Source of the DNA: Bacteroidales bacterium
GTDB taxonomy: Bacteria > Bacteroidota > Bacteroidia > Bacteroidales > UBA932
DNA length: 64,000 nt
NCBI GenBank assembly: GCA_017519865.1
Contig: JAFWRQ010000036.1
Coordinates: 1-64,000, forward strand
Direction: 5' to 3'
Each line of letters begins with the position of its first letter. Positions within the stretch are counted from its first letter, which is position 1. The notes beneath the pieces were generated by a model, which ran no database searches, had not been told where the DNA came from, and saw only the letters and a list, made by a program, of their open reading frames with translations. The position numbers were made by a program, and so were the translations under genes. This document shows, in pieces, positions 7,859-15,918 of this stretch.

Positions 7859-9034
7859 CTACATACCCGACCTTCGGATTTTCAGAAGAATTGTTCCGGG
7901 GTGCGAGGCGGCGAATGCCGGGGCGTCATCGACGACGCAGGCAAGGTAGCCGCCGCCGCCCGCTCCGGGCATTTTCCACGCCCGTACGCCTGGAAGCGCG
8001 GAATACTTGTCTATATACTCCTGCACGCTCCCCTGCACCATCGCCGGGAACATCGCCACCTGAGCCACGAACGAGGCCTTGTATGCGTCGGCGAAGCCCT
8101 CGAAGTCGAGGGCCATTATAGCCTCCCAGCAACGGTCTGCGGCATCTGCAAGGGCCTTGACCTTCGGCCCGGTGATATCCTTGCCCTCGACGACAGAACA
8201 CCCCTGCGGGCGCGGATCCATAGGCAACATGCACAGATGCGATTCGAGCCAGCACAGGATGCGCTCGTCCTCGCAGGTCTCTATCCTCTCCGGCCAGAAA
8301 TGGTTGTCGTAATAGTGCCTGGCAAGGCCGGGCACGCAAATGCCTATCGCGTCCTGAGCGCCGCTGATGATGCCGTCCTCACGCTCGGGATTGTTCTCGA
8401 AGCAGAAGACCAGGCGGGCAAGTGTCTCAGGATCCATGTTGGGAAGCTGGTAGGGCCAGATGCGCCTGATGATGTTCCGCGTGGAGGTGCTGAGCCCGCA
8501 GCGCTCGCGGACCTCGAAGTTAGGCTCGAGGCTTATCGTCAGCGCCCATCCGGGATGGAAGCAGCTTACATACGGCTGGTCTATCCAGGTCCCGGCCAGG
8601 TCAAGCCTGGTGGGGATGCGGCTTCCGACCTTCTTCAGTTCGGTGCTGCTCCGCGCCTGCAGGCCAGCCTGAGGCACGCGGTCGAGTACTACGTACTCCA
8701 TGCCGCGTTCCTCGCAGAGGCGGCGCTTGGCGTCGCTGCCCCCGTCGGAATTGACGACGAGTATGTCGGGCCTGACGATATCCAGGGTGGGCAGGAAGTC
8801 AAGCACGCCGGAGCCCTGGTTTATGAAAGCGTCCTTGACGTAGCGTATGCTCTTGACCATGAACAGGCGTTCCTGCTCGGAATAGACGGTCTTGTGGCTC
8901 TTGTATTCAAGGATGGTCTTGTCGGAGCCAATGCCAACATAGAGGTCGCCATACTCCGCCGCCTGGCGGAAGAACTCCACGTGGCCGCTGTGCAACAGGT
9001 CGTAACAGCCCGAAACGAATACTTTCTTTGCCAT
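7859..9034 (-). CDS. Cytidylyltransferase-fold nucleotidyltransferase fused to a GHMP-type sugar kinase
   Basis: A 391-residue protein. Residues 1-130 form a TagD/RfaE-like nucleotidyltransferase with the HxGH signature at 15-18 (CYDLLHSGHVEF). Residues 138-391 resemble a GHMP kinase of the HddA/galactokinase type: RIPTRLDLAGTWID (139-152) is the substrate-binding start, and KMPGAGGGGYLACV (354-367) is the third motif. The phosphate-binding loop, normally GLGSSSA, reads GIISGAQDAIGI (221-232), so catalysis needs proof. A sugar-1-kinase/NDP-sugar pyrophosphorylase pairing, analogous to but unlike Fkp or HldE, is a fair guess; the sugar is unknown. I prefer the ATG at 9034 (MAKKVFVSG), one base after the fcl stop, over a start 15 bp upstream. 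Third gene of the gmd-fcl operon. Confidence 0.75.
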   Translation of the reverse strand: MAKKVFVSGCYDLLHSGHVEFFRQAAEYGDLYVGIGSDKTILEYKSHKTVYSEQERLFMVKSIRYVKDAFINQGSGVLDFLPTLDIVRPDILVVNSDGGSDAKRRLCEERGMEYVVLDRVPQAGLQARSSTELKKVGSRIPTRLDLAGTWIDQPYVSCFHPGWALTISLEPNFEVRERCGLSTSTRNIIRRIWPYQLPNMDPETLARLVFCFENNPEREDGIISGAQDAIGICVPGLARHYYDNHFWPERIETCEDERILCWLESHLCMLPMDPRPQGCSVVEGKDITGPKVKALADAADRCWEAIMALDFEGFADAYKASFVAQVAMFPAMVQGSVQEYIDKYSALPGVRAWKMPGAGGGGYLACVVDDAPAFAASHPGTILLKIRRSGM

Positions 9035-9035
9035 A

Positions 9036-9980
9036 TTATCTCTCCGCACGCATCGGATTGTTCAGGAAATCATCGTAAGCCAGGCGTATGCCGTCCTCAA
9101 GTTCCGTCCTGTAAGTCCAGCCAAGGGCGGCTGCCTTGGAGACATCCAGCAATTTGCGCGGCGTGCCGTTCGGCCTGGAAGTGTCCCAGCGTATCTCGCC
9201 CGTGTAGCCTACCACTTTTGCCACCAGTTCAGTCAGCTGCTTGATGCTCAATTCCTTGCCGGTACCGGCATTGACGGTCTCGTTGCCGCTGTAATGGTTC
9301 ATCAGGAACACGCAGAGATTGGCGAGGTCGTCCACATACAGGAACTCGCGGAGCGGCGAGCCGTCGCCCCAGCAGGTCACTGAGGGGGCTCCGGCAACCT
9401 TTGCTTCGTGGAAACGGCGGATGAGTGCCGGCAGCACGTGGGAATGCTCCGGGTGGTAGTTGTCGTTGGGGCCATAGAGATTGGTCGGCATCACGCTGAT
9501 GTAGTCGGTGCCGTACTGGCGGTTCAGGAACTCGCAGTACTTGAGACCGCTGATCTTGGCCAGGGCATAGGCTTCGTTGGTCTTCTCGAGAGCCCCGGTG
9601 AGCAGGCAGTCTTCGCGCATCGGCTGCGGAGCCAGGCGCGGATAGATGCAGCTCGAGCCCAGGAACTCCAGTTTCTTGCAGCCGTTCTTCCAGGCGGAGT
9701 GGATGACGTTCATCTCCAGGATCATATTGTCGTACATGAAATCCGCCAGCGCGGACTGGTTGGCGACGATGCCTCCGACCTTTGCAGCCGCAAGGAACAC
9801 ATACTCAGGTTTTTCCTGTTCGAAGAAAGCCTCGACCGCATCCTGGCGGCAGAGGTCAAGTTCCTTGTGCGTACGCGTCACGATGTTGGTATAGCCCTGC
9901 CGCTGCAGTTCGCGCACTATCGCGCTGCCCACCATCCCGCGGTGTCCCGCGACATATATTTTCGAATCCTTTTCCATCAT
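9036..9980 (-). CDS. fcl: GDP-L-fucose synthase (GDP-4-keto-6-deoxymannose epimerase/reductase)
   Basis: A 314-residue short-chain dehydrogenase/reductase that turns GDP-4-keto-6-deoxy-D-mannose into GDP-L-fucose with NADPH. It has the N-terminal Rossmann motif [10 protein letters not shown] (11-20), the active-site FLGSSCIYP (107-114) and the YxxxK pair Tyr138/Lys142 in [11 protein letters not shown]. The length equals that of E. coli Fcl. Its start overlaps the gmd stop by 4 bp (ATGA), so the two steps of the pathway are translationally coupled. GDP-fucose would serve surface glycan or O-glycoprotein fucosylation, which is common in Bacteroidales. Confidence 0.97.
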   Translation of the reverse strand: MMEKDSKIYVAGHRGMVGSAIVRELQRQGYTNIVTRTHKELDLCRQDAVEAFFEQEKPEYVFLAAAKVGGIVANQSALADFMYDNMILEMNVIHSAWKNGCKKLEFLGSSCIYPRLAPQPMREDCLLTGALEKTNEAYALAKISGLKYCEFLNRQYGTDYISVMPTNLYGPNDNYHPEHSHVLPALIRRFHEAKVAGAPSVTCWGDGSPLREFLYVDDLANLCVFLMNHYSGNETVNAGTGKELSIKQLTELVAKVVGYTGEIRWDTSRPNGTPRKLLDVSKAAALGWTYRTELEDGIRLAYDDFLNNPMRAER

Positions 9981-11272
9981 AGCGAGAGATTGTCTATTTC
10001 GGCCTTGACCTTGAGTTTCTTGACAAATTTCATGTCGTGGCGGACCATGAGTTTAACGAGTTCTTCGAAAGAGGTCTTCTGAGGGTTCCAGCCCAGCAGG
10101 GTCTTTGCTTTCGTAGGGTCTCCCAGGAGCTGGTCGACCTCGGTAGGACGGAAATACTTGGGATCGACTTCGACGAGTGCCTTGCCGGTCTTGACGTCGA
10201 TGCCGCGCTCGTTCACGCCTACGCCTTCCCAGACGAGGTCTATGCCGACCTCGCGGAAGGCCAGCGTGCAGAACTCGCGGACGGTATGGTACTGTCCTGT
10301 CGCGATGACGAAGTCTTCCGGCGTTTCGTGTTGGAGCATCAGCCACATGCACTCGACGTAATCCTTGGCATAGCCCCAGTCGCGCAGCGAGTTGAGATTG
10401 CCGAGGTAGAGCTTGTCCTGCATGCCCTGGGCTATGCGGGACGCGGCTATGGTGATCTTGCGCGTTACGAACGTCTCTCCCCTGCGCTCGGACTCGTGAT
10501 TGAAGAGGATGCCGTTGACCGCGAACATGCCGTAAGCCTCCCTGTAATTCTTGACTATCCAGAAGCCGTACTGCTTCGCCACTCCGTACGGGCTGCGGGG
10601 ATAGAACGGGGTCGTCTCCTTCTGAGGGACCTCCTGGACCTTGCCGTATAGTTCGGAAGTGGAAGCCTGGTAGATCCTGCATTTCTTCTCCATCCCGAGG
10701 ATGCGGACGGCCTCGAGAAGGCGCAGCGTGCCGACGGCGTCGGCCTCGGCAGTATACTCCGGGCAGTCGAAGGACACCTTCACATGGCTCTGGGCGGCGA
10801 GGTTGTAGATCTCGTCGGGCTGCACCTGCTGGATGATGCGGACGAGGGAACTGGAATCGGTCATGTCCCCGTAATGGAGGTTGATCGTGCGCTTCTGCTT
10901 CATGTCGCGAACCCACTCGTCCAGATAGAGGTGTTCGATGCGGGCGGTATTGAACGAAGAGGAGCGGCGCATGATGCCGTGCACCTCGTATCCCTTCTCG
11001 AGAAGGAACTCGGCAAGGAAACTTCCGTCCTGCCCGGTGATACCGGTTATCAGCGCCACCTTGACCTTGGACTTGACATCTGACTTGACAAGTTTCTCGC
11101 CCAACGCTTGCTCTACAGCATCAATGCTTGCCTGCGACATGCCGGAGCGGCCCGAGAGCCAGCGGCTCACGGCCGTTTCGTCCCGCCCGATGCGGGCTGC
11201 CAGTTCACGCTGGCTGATATTCTTCCGTTTGAGTACCTCCTTGAGGTTCCTGATGATGGTTTCGTTGTCCAT
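9977..11272 (-). CDS. gmd: GDP-mannose 4,6-dehydratase with an N-terminal Cro/C1-type helix-turn-helix domain
   Basis: A 431-residue protein, about 65 longer than ordinary Gmd. Residues 1-60 form an XRE-type DNA-binding domain: [20 protein letters not shown] (19-38) is the helix-turn-helix, and [17 protein letters not shown] closes it. A Lys/Val-rich linker (61-72) leads into a complete dehydratase: ITGITGQDG (75-83) binds [12 protein letters not shown] (203-210) carries Thr205 and Glu207, and Tyr229/Lys233 complete the active site. It makes GDP-4-keto-6-deoxymannose, the substrate of Fcl. The frame is continuous, and no separate start for the enzyme part is evident: the only Met in the linker region (residue 45) lies inside the HTH domain. 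Direct autoregulation is suggested by ACTTGACA repeats on the promoter. I know of no standard Gmd with this fusion. Confidence 0.93.
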   Translation of the reverse strand: MDNETIIRNLKEVLKRKNISQRELAARIGRDETAVSRWLSGRSGMSQASIDAVEQALGEKLVKSDVKSKVKVALITGITGQDGSFLAEFLLEKGYEVHGIMRRSSSFNTARIEHLYLDEWVRDMKQKRTINLHYGDMTDSSSLVRIIQQVQPDEIYNLAAQSHVKVSFDCPEYTAEADAVGTLRLLEAVRILGMEKKCRIYQASTSELYGKVQEVPQKETTPFYPRSPYGVAKQYGFWIVKNYREAYGMFAVNGILFNHESERRGETFVTRKITIAASRIAQGMQDKLYLGNLNSLRDWGYAKDYVECMWLMLQHETPEDFVIATGQYHTVREFCTLAFREVGIDLVWEGVGVNERGIDVKTGKALVEVDPKYFRPTEVDQLLGDPTKAKTLLGWNPQKTSFEELVKLMVRHDMKFVKKLKVKAEIDNLSL

Positions 11273-11296
11273 GGTGTCCGATTATCTATTGTCCTG

Positions 11297-11330
11297 CAAA
11301 TATAGGCAGAATCCGCCAGAACTTGACAAA
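11297..11330 (-). promoter_or_regulatory. Promoter of the gmd-fcl operon
   Basis: On the minus strand TATATTTG (11297-11304) is an exact TAnnTTTG element 25 bp upstream of the gmd start. A TTTG (11327-11330) lies 22 bases further upstream, one base over the usual N19-21 spacing. An ACTTGACA box (11321-11328) overlaps that -33 element, which would suit repression. Confidence 0.55.
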
Positions 11331-11373
11331 CTTGTGCCTATTATTTAGATTACTTGACATCGCTAAGTCAAGT
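11321..11373. promoter_or_regulatory. Candidate operator: ACTTGACA box plus ACTTGAC/GTCAAGT palindrome upstream of gmd
   Basis: ACTTGACA occurs at 11321-11328 and 11352-11359. The second copy forms an inverted repeat with GTCAAGT at 11367-11373 (7-bp arms, 8-bp spacer), the kind of site a dimeric Cro/C1-like protein binds. The first copy overlaps the -33 element of the gmd promoter. Two further ACTTGACA copies lie in the gmd coding region (11071-11078, 11083-11090), but those encode Val-Lys pairs and may be codon-use coincidence. Binding by the Gmd HTH domain is inference. Confidence 0.4.
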
Positions 11374-11382
11374 TTTTCGGAT

Positions 11383-11604
11383 TTAAAGTTTCAGTTCTCC
11401 CGACTGTATGACCGGTTCGAGGAGATGCGGAGGTATGACGGTACGGACGGCGTCTACCACTACGTTGAGAATACGCTCGTGGACGAAATCGCGCCGGATG
11501 ACCAGCGAGACCGTCCTGGAGGGGACTGAATCCACCTCGGGGGGGGCATCAAGGTCGACCGCGCCCTGCTGGCGGCGAAAGGAATGGCGCAATAATTGAA
11601 GCAA
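11383..11604 (-). pseudogene. C-terminal remnant of a LysR-family regulator, OxyR-like
   Basis: The minus strand reads SRTVSLVIRRDF, then HERILNVVVDAVRTVIP, and ends GELKL followed by a stop. This resembles the last 45-50 residues of Bacteroidetes OxyR, where a similar strand, helix and -KL end close the effector-binding domain. No upstream HTH or effector domain is present: the oppositely oriented DUF389 gene starts at 11615. A run of eight G (11539-11546) lies near the point where similarity fades. I read it as a decaying fragment of a lost peroxide-sensing regulator. The identification is by eye and moderate. Together with the operator it fills the 342-bp gap between gmd and the DUF389 gene. 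Confidence 0.45.
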
Positions 11605-11614
11605 AAAAAACGTT

Positions 11615-12958
11615 ATGGGAAAGTTCGCAGATTACCTCAAGGACCATGTCAACATGTCAGGGGACATCGACCATGGCAATGCAAGCCTGTCCATCAGGAA
11701 CAACATCGCATTCAAGGGGCCTAACGTCTTCATCCTCGCGTGCGCAATCGTCATTGCGTCCGTGGGACTCAACGTCAACTCCATCCCGGTCATCATCGGA
11801 GCCATGCTCATCTCTCCCGTGATGGGGCCCATCCAGGGCTTCGGTTTCGGATTGGGCATACAGGACAACCGGCTCGTCAGGTTCTCGCTGGAGAACTATG
11901 GCATCATGGTGGCGATCAGCATCGTCGCGTCCACGCTGTTCTTCATCCTGAGCCCCCTGACGCTCGAGAACCCCTCGGAACTCCTCGCCAGGACCAATCC
12001 CACCATATACGACGTGCTGATCGCGCTGTTCGGAGGCGTTGCCGGAATGCTGGAAACCTCACGCAAGGAAAGGGGGACGGTCATAGCCGGCGTCGCCATC
12101 GCAACTGCTCTCATGCCCCCTCTGTGTACGATAGGCTACGGAATCTCGATACTCAACTGGTCTTACATCATCGGAGCCCTGTACCTGTTCCTCATCAACA
12201 GCATCTTCATCGCTCTGGCGACGTTCCTGACAACCAGATATCTGGGATTCCCGGTAGTCAACGAGATAGAGATGGACGGGATGCGCCAGCGGCTCTCCCG
12301 TCACGCATTCGCCCTCATACTCGTCATAATGATAGTGCCCAGTATCTTCTCCGCCATCAGGATGGTGCAGCAGAACAATTTCAGCATCCATGCCGAGAAG
12401 GTGGTGGCGAGGAACAAGTCGATTGGAAAAGGGTTCATCTACGACTACAAGACCAACACCTCCGTAAAGCCCCATACCCTTGACGTCTATCTCGCCGGAG
12501 AGACTCCTTCTTCGGAGTTCCGGGAGAGGTTCTACAGGGATGCCGAGGAGTACGGGATAACCCGCAACCAGATCACGTTCCACGAGGATGCCACGATGAA
12601 CCGCGACATCCTCTCCGAGTCTGACCTGATCAAGGGCATATACGAGCACAACGACCGTCAGGTCCAGGAGCTCAACGATTCCATCGAGAAACTGGAAGAC
12701 AGGCTGCGCCTGTATACGAGCCGCGAGATGCCGGTCACCGATATCTCCAAGGAGCTTTTCGCACAATACCCCGACATCACCGGACTCAGCCTCACCAAAG
12801 GCCCGACCGTATCCAATTCCGGAGCGGAGGTCACTGAACAGGTGGTAGCGGTGATCACGGCCAAGGAAACGCTAGACAGGGAAATGGTATCCAGACTGGA
12901 GAGGTGGCTCAAGGCCCGCCTTGGTACGGAAAACGTGATCATTCTTCAAAAAGACTGA
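11615..12958 (+). CDS. DUF389 domain membrane protein
   Basis: A 447-residue protein of the DUF389 family, function unknown. It has five or six transmembrane segments between residues 30 and 260, with family-typical stretches such as SIPVIIGAMLISPVMGPI and ATALMPPLCTIGYG. A hydrophilic C-terminal half (about 270-447) includes a short predicted coiled coil around EHNDRQVQELNDSIEKLEDR. Some DUF389 proteins have been linked to osmotic or small-molecule homeostasis, but no role can be set here. It stands alone upstream of the Dcu carrier gene, 56 bp apart, and that gene has its own -7 element. Confidence 0.85.
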   Translation: MGKFADYLKDHVNMSGDIDHGNASLSIRNNIAFKGPNVFILACAIVIASVGLNVNSIPVIIGAMLISPVMGPIQGFGFGLGIQDNRLVRFSLENYGIMVAISIVASTLFFILSPLTLENPSELLARTNPTIYDVLIALFGGVAGMLETSRKERGTVIAGVAIATALMPPLCTIGYGISILNWSYIIGALYLFLINSIFIALATFLTTRYLGFPVVNEIEMDGMRQRLSRHAFALILVIMIVPSIFSAIRMVQQNNFSIHAEKVVARNKSIGKGFIYDYKTNTSVKPHTLDVYLAGETPSSEFRERFYRDAEEYGITRNQITFHEDATMNRDILSESDLIKGIYEHNDRQVQELNDSIEKLEDRLRLYTSREMPVTDISKELFAQYPDITGLSLTKGPTVSNSGAEVTEQVVAVITAKETLDREMVSRLERWLKARLGTENVIILQKD

Positions 12959-12979
12959 GGTTGGGAAGTTTATTTTGAT

Positions 12980-12987
12980 TATCTTTG
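12980..12987 (+). promoter_or_regulatory. -7 promoter element for the Dcu carrier
   Basis: TATCTTTG is an exact match to TAnnTTTG and lies 27 bp before the start codon at 13015. The -33 region shows no clear TTTG at N19-21. Moderate support. Confidence 0.45.
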
Positions 12988-13014
12988 CTTTCACAACACT
13001 GAAACTAAACCATC

Positions 13015-14325
13015 ATGACAGCATTGATGATCATCCAACTCCTGATCGTACTCGCCGCCCTGTACGTGGGCTCGCGTTACGGTTCCCTGGCGCTCGGCGC
13101 CATATCCGGCATAGGCCTGGCCATCCTCGTCTTCGGATTCGGCATGACGCCGGGTACTCCCCCGACCGATGTCATATACATCATCATCGCAGCCGTCACC
13201 TGCGCTTCCGTGCTGCAGGCTGCAGGCGGAATGGACTGGCTCATACAGATCGCTGAGCGTGCCCTGCGCAAGCATCCCGACCACATCACGTTCTACGCCC
13301 CTATCTGCACGTTCCTGCTGACCGTTCTGGTGGGCACCGGGCACGTCGTGTATACCCTGATGCCGCTCATCGCGGATATCGCCCTCAAGAAAGGCATCCG
13401 CCCCGAGCGCCCCTGCGCCGTGGCGTCCATTGCCTCGCAGGTGGGCATCACCTGCTCGCCCATCGCCGCAGCCGTCGTGGCCTTTACGACCATCTCCGCC
13501 GCCAACGGCTTCGACGTTACCATCCCGCAGGTGCTGGTGGTGACGATCCCCGCCTGCCTCATCGGCCTCCTCGCCGCGGCCGCCTGCTCGTACAAGAGGG
13601 GCAAGGACCTCGACAAGGACCCTGAGTTCCAGGCCCGTCTACAGGATCCCGAGATGTACAAGTATATGTACGGCGAGACCGCTACGCTGCTCGACAAGGT
13701 CGTCTCCAAGGAAGCCAAGCGCTCTGTGATGATCTTCCTTGCCGCCATCCTCGCCATCGTCATCCTCGCCGCCTGCGGCTACAAGACCGTCAAGATGAAC
13801 CTCGTCATCCAGATCATAATGCTCACCGCCGCAGCCCTGATGATCATGCTGTGCAAGGCCAAACCGGCCGTAGCCACTTCCGGCAAGGTCTTCCAGAGCG
13901 GTATGGTCGCCGTCATCGCCATCTTCGGCATCGCCTGGATGGCAGACACGTACTTCGGGCATTATATGGACACCATCCAGGCTTCGCTGGGCGACATGGT
14001 CGGCAAGTATCCATGGTCCATCGCGTTCGTGTTCTTCCTGGTTTCAGTGCTGATCAACTCGCAGGGAGCGGTAGTGGTGGCAATGCTTCCGCTGGCATAT
14101 TCCCTCGGCATCCCCGGCCCCGTACTCCTCGGAGTCCTGCCGAGCGTTTACGGCTATTTCTTCATCCCTAACTACCCTTCCGACATCGCTACGGTCAACT
14201 TCGACCGCTCCGGAACCACCAAGATCGGTAAATACCTGCTGAACCACTCGTTCATGATGCCGGGATTGGTATCAGTCATAGTCTCCACGCTGATGGGACT
14301 TCTGATAAGCAACCTGATCTATTAG
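13015..14325 (+). CDS. dcuB: Anaerobic C4-dicarboxylate transporter, DcuA/DcuB family
   Basis: A 436-residue inner-membrane carrier of the Dcu family, which exchanges fumarate, malate or aspartate for succinate in anaerobes. The N-terminal half carries the family stretches GTPPTDVIYIIIAAVTCAS and the FLLTVLVGTGHVVYTLMPLI helix. The C-terminal end has IPNYPSDIATVNFDRSGTT, a recognisable DcuA/B feature. About 11-12 membrane segments are seen and the length is standard. DcuA and DcuB cannot be told apart safely by eye. Succinate export is a usual fate of sugar carbon in Bacteroidales. It is followed by a strong terminator. Confidence 0.93.
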   Translation: MTALMIIQLLIVLAALYVGSRYGSLALGAISGIGLAILVFGFGMTPGTPPTDVIYIIIAAVTCASVLQAAGGMDWLIQIAERALRKHPDHITFYAPICTFLLTVLVGTGHVVYTLMPLIADIALKKGIRPERPCAVASIASQVGITCSPIAAAVVAFTTISAANGFDVTIPQVLVVTIPACLIGLLAAAACSYKRGKDLDKDPEFQARLQDPEMYKYMYGETATLLDKVVSKEAKRSVMIFLAAILAIVILAACGYKTVKMNLVIQIIMLTAAALMIMLCKAKPAVATSGKVFQSGMVAVIAIFGIAWMADTYFGHYMDTIQASLGDMVGKYPWSIAFVFFLVSVLINSQGAVVVAMLPLAYSLGIPGPVLLGVLPSVYGYFFIPNYPSDIATVNFDRSGTTKIGKYLLNHSFMMPGLVSVIVSTLMGLLISNLIY

Positions 14326-14330
14326 AAAGC

Positions 14331-14358
14331 AAGCGCCGGGATTCCGGCGCTTTTATTT
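14331..14358 (+). terminator. Rho-independent terminator after the Dcu carrier
   Basis: A perfect 9-bp stem, AAGCGCCGG (14331-14339) with CCGGCGCTT (14344-14352), has a GATT tetraloop and runs into TTTTATTTT. It begins 6 bp after the stop codon. The T tract overlaps the -33 box of the thiM promoter. Confidence 0.88.
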
Positions 14359-14387
14359 TGCATATATCCGTGAATCGGCTATATTTG
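14357..14387 (+). promoter_or_regulatory. Promoter of the thi operon
   Basis: TTTG (14357-14360), 19 bases, then TATATTTG (14380-14387): an exact match to the Bacteroidetes consensus. Transcription would start near 14394, directly before the TPP aptamer. The -33 box lies in the T tract of the preceding terminator, so the two units are packed without spare sequence. Confidence 0.8.
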
Positions 14388-14396
14388 CATACAAAA

Positions 14397-14474
14397 CTGG
14401 GGTGCTCCCCGTCCTGTGCCCGGAGCTGAGATCATACCCATTGAACCTGATTTGTTTAATTACAACGTAGGGAA
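14397..14474 (+). promoter_or_regulatory. TPP riboswitch (THI element)
   Basis: The conserved TPP-aptamer landmarks are present in order: GGGGTGC (14399-14405), CTGAGA (14426-14431), ACCC (14436-14439), GAACCTGAT (14443-14451) and GTAGGGAA (14467-14474). The thiM start codon follows two bases after the last conserved block. There is no room for a terminator hairpin between aptamer and gene, so TPP binding should act on translation initiation, by trapping the start region. It controls the thiM-thiE-tenA-thiD operon. Confidence 0.97.
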
Positions 14475-14476
14475 TT

Positions 14477-15271
14477 ATGTCTACATCTGATTCTTTCGTC
14501 AGAGATTGCGCGTCTATACGCGAAAAATCTCCGCTTGTACACTGTATCACCAATTACGTCGCGATGAGCATCAACGCCAACGCGCTGCTTGCCATCGGTG
14601 CTTCACCCCTTATGTCCTTCTGTCCGGAGGAGATGGAAGAGATCGTCAGGATCTCCTCCGCACTGGTGGTCAACATCGGTTGCCTGGACCGCCACGAGAT
14701 AGAAGGTATGGAGATAGCGGCTGCGACCGCACATTTCCTGAACAAGCCCTGGGTCCTCGACCCCGTCGGAGCAGGCGCCAGCAACATCCGCACCCAGACC
14801 GCCCTCTCCCTCATCAGGGACAGCCATCCCACCGTCATCCGCGGCAACGCCTCGGAGATCCTCTGCCTTGCGGGAGAGCAGATCACATCGCGCGGAGTGG
14901 ATTCCTCAGCGCTGAGTTCCGATGCAGTCGAAGGGGCCAAGGCCCTGGCACTCAGCAGCGGAGCCATAGTCTCCGTCAGCGGCCCGGTCGACTACATCAC
15001 TGACGGCACCAACGTACTCACCATAGCCAACGGACATCCGCTGATGTCCCGCATAACCGCGATGGGATGCACGGCCTCAGTCATCACTGGGGCGTTCATC
15101 GCCGCAGGCGGGGATACGCTGCACGCAGCACGCAATGCGATGGCCCTGATGGGCATCGCCGGCGAGCGCGCAGCCGCCCTTTGCTCAGGCACAGGCTCGA
15201 TGGAGATGCACTTCATCGACGAGCTTAGCACCTTCAATCCGTCCGATTACGCAGCCAGCATCAAGGAATGA
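14477..15271 (+). CDS. thiM: Hydroxyethylthiazole kinase
   Basis: A 264-residue ribokinase-like enzyme that phosphorylates 4-methyl-5-(2-hydroxyethyl)thiazole, the thiazole salvage step. Family hallmarks include VHCITNYVAMSINANALLAI near the N-terminus, the PWVLDPVGAGAS segment, PTVIRGNASEI, and the anion hole region ITAMGCTASVITGAF with the conserved Cys. Length is standard. It is the first gene behind the TPP riboswitch and its stop overlaps the thiE start by 4 bp, so its translation is switched off by TPP and coupled to thiE. Confidence 0.97.
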   Translation: MSTSDSFVRDCASIREKSPLVHCITNYVAMSINANALLAIGASPLMSFCPEEMEEIVRISSALVVNIGCLDRHEIEGMEIAAATAHFLNKPWVLDPVGAGASNIRTQTALSLIRDSHPTVIRGNASEILCLAGEQITSRGVDSSALSSDAVEGAKALALSSGAIVSVSGPVDYITDGTNVLTIANGHPLMSRITAMGCTASVITGAFIAAGGDTLHAARNAMALMGIAGERAAALCSGTGSMEMHFIDELSTFNPSDYAASIKE

Positions 15272-15918
15272 GAAAGGAAGACCTTGCATTGTATCTGGTT
15301 ACTGACCGGGGACTGTCCCTGGGAAGGGACCTGGAAACCGTCGTCCTTGAGGCTGTCCGCGGCGGAGTCACACTTGTCCAGTTGCGTGAGAAGAGCATCG
15401 ATACCCGCGAATTCATCGCTCTGGGAATGCGGCTGAAAGCCGCCCTGGCGGGCAGCGGGGTGCCGCTTCTGATAAACGACCGCGTGGACGTGGCGCTGGC
15501 CGTCGACGCCGACGGCGTACACATCGGCCAGAGCGACATGCCGTACGGGATGGCGCGCCGCCTCCTCGGCCCCGACAAGATAATAGGCCTGTCGGTGGAG
15601 ACCATGGACGAAGTGGTCCAGGCGAATGATCTGGACGTCGACTACGTCGCCGTCTCCCCCATCTTCGCCACCAATACCAAGACCGATACCCTAACCCCCT
15701 TCGGATACGAAGGACTGGAGCGTGCGTGCAGGCTCACCCGCCATCCCATCTGCGGGATCGGCGGGATGAACGCCGGCACCGTCGGCCGCGCCGTCGCCTG
15801 CGGGGCGGACGGAGTGGCCGTGGTGAGCGCCATAGTCAGCGCTCCCGACCCATACTTAGCGAGCAAAAATCTTAAATCAATAATAAACAATGAGTTGGAC
15901 AAAAGACGTTTGGGCTGA
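15268..15918 (+). CDS. thiE: Thiamine-phosphate synthase
   Basis: A 216-residue TIM-barrel enzyme joining hydroxymethylpyrimidine diphosphate and thiazole phosphate into thiamin phosphate. Recognisable stretches are LVTDRGLS at the N-terminus, VTLVQLREKSIDTREF for diphosphate binding, VPLLINDRVDVALAVDADGVHIGQSDM (visible at about residues 66-92), and the C-terminal CGIGGMNAGTV phosphate loop. It overlaps thiM by 4 bp and the tenA start lies inside its last 29 bp, so all three are tightly coupled. Confidence 0.97.
   Translation: MRKEDLALYLVTDRGLSLGRDLETVVLEAVRGGVTLVQLREKSIDTREFIALGMRLKAALAGSGVPLLINDRVDVALAVDADGVHIGQSDMPYGMARRLLGPDKIIGLSVETMDEVVQANDLDVDYVAVSPIFATNTKTDTLTPFGYEGLERACRLTRHPICGIGGMNAGTVGRAVACGADGVAVVSAIVSAPDPYLASKNLKSIINNELDKRRLG

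Noticed and set aside
7859..9034. Assignment as Fkp (fucokinase/GDP-fucose pyrophosphorylase)
   Set aside because: Fkp has about 950 residues, a different pyrophosphorylase fold and the reverse domain functions; only the GHMP part is comparable.
11071..11090. Two ACTTGACA copies in the gmd coding region as true operators
   Set aside because: They encode Val-Lys pairs with the preferred codons GTC and AAG, and a similar word occurs near the gmd 3' end, so codon use explains them as well.
11321..11359. TTGACA as a sigma-70 -35 box
   Set aside because: Bacteroidetes promoters use TTTG and TAnnTTTG; no TATAAT stands at 17 bases.
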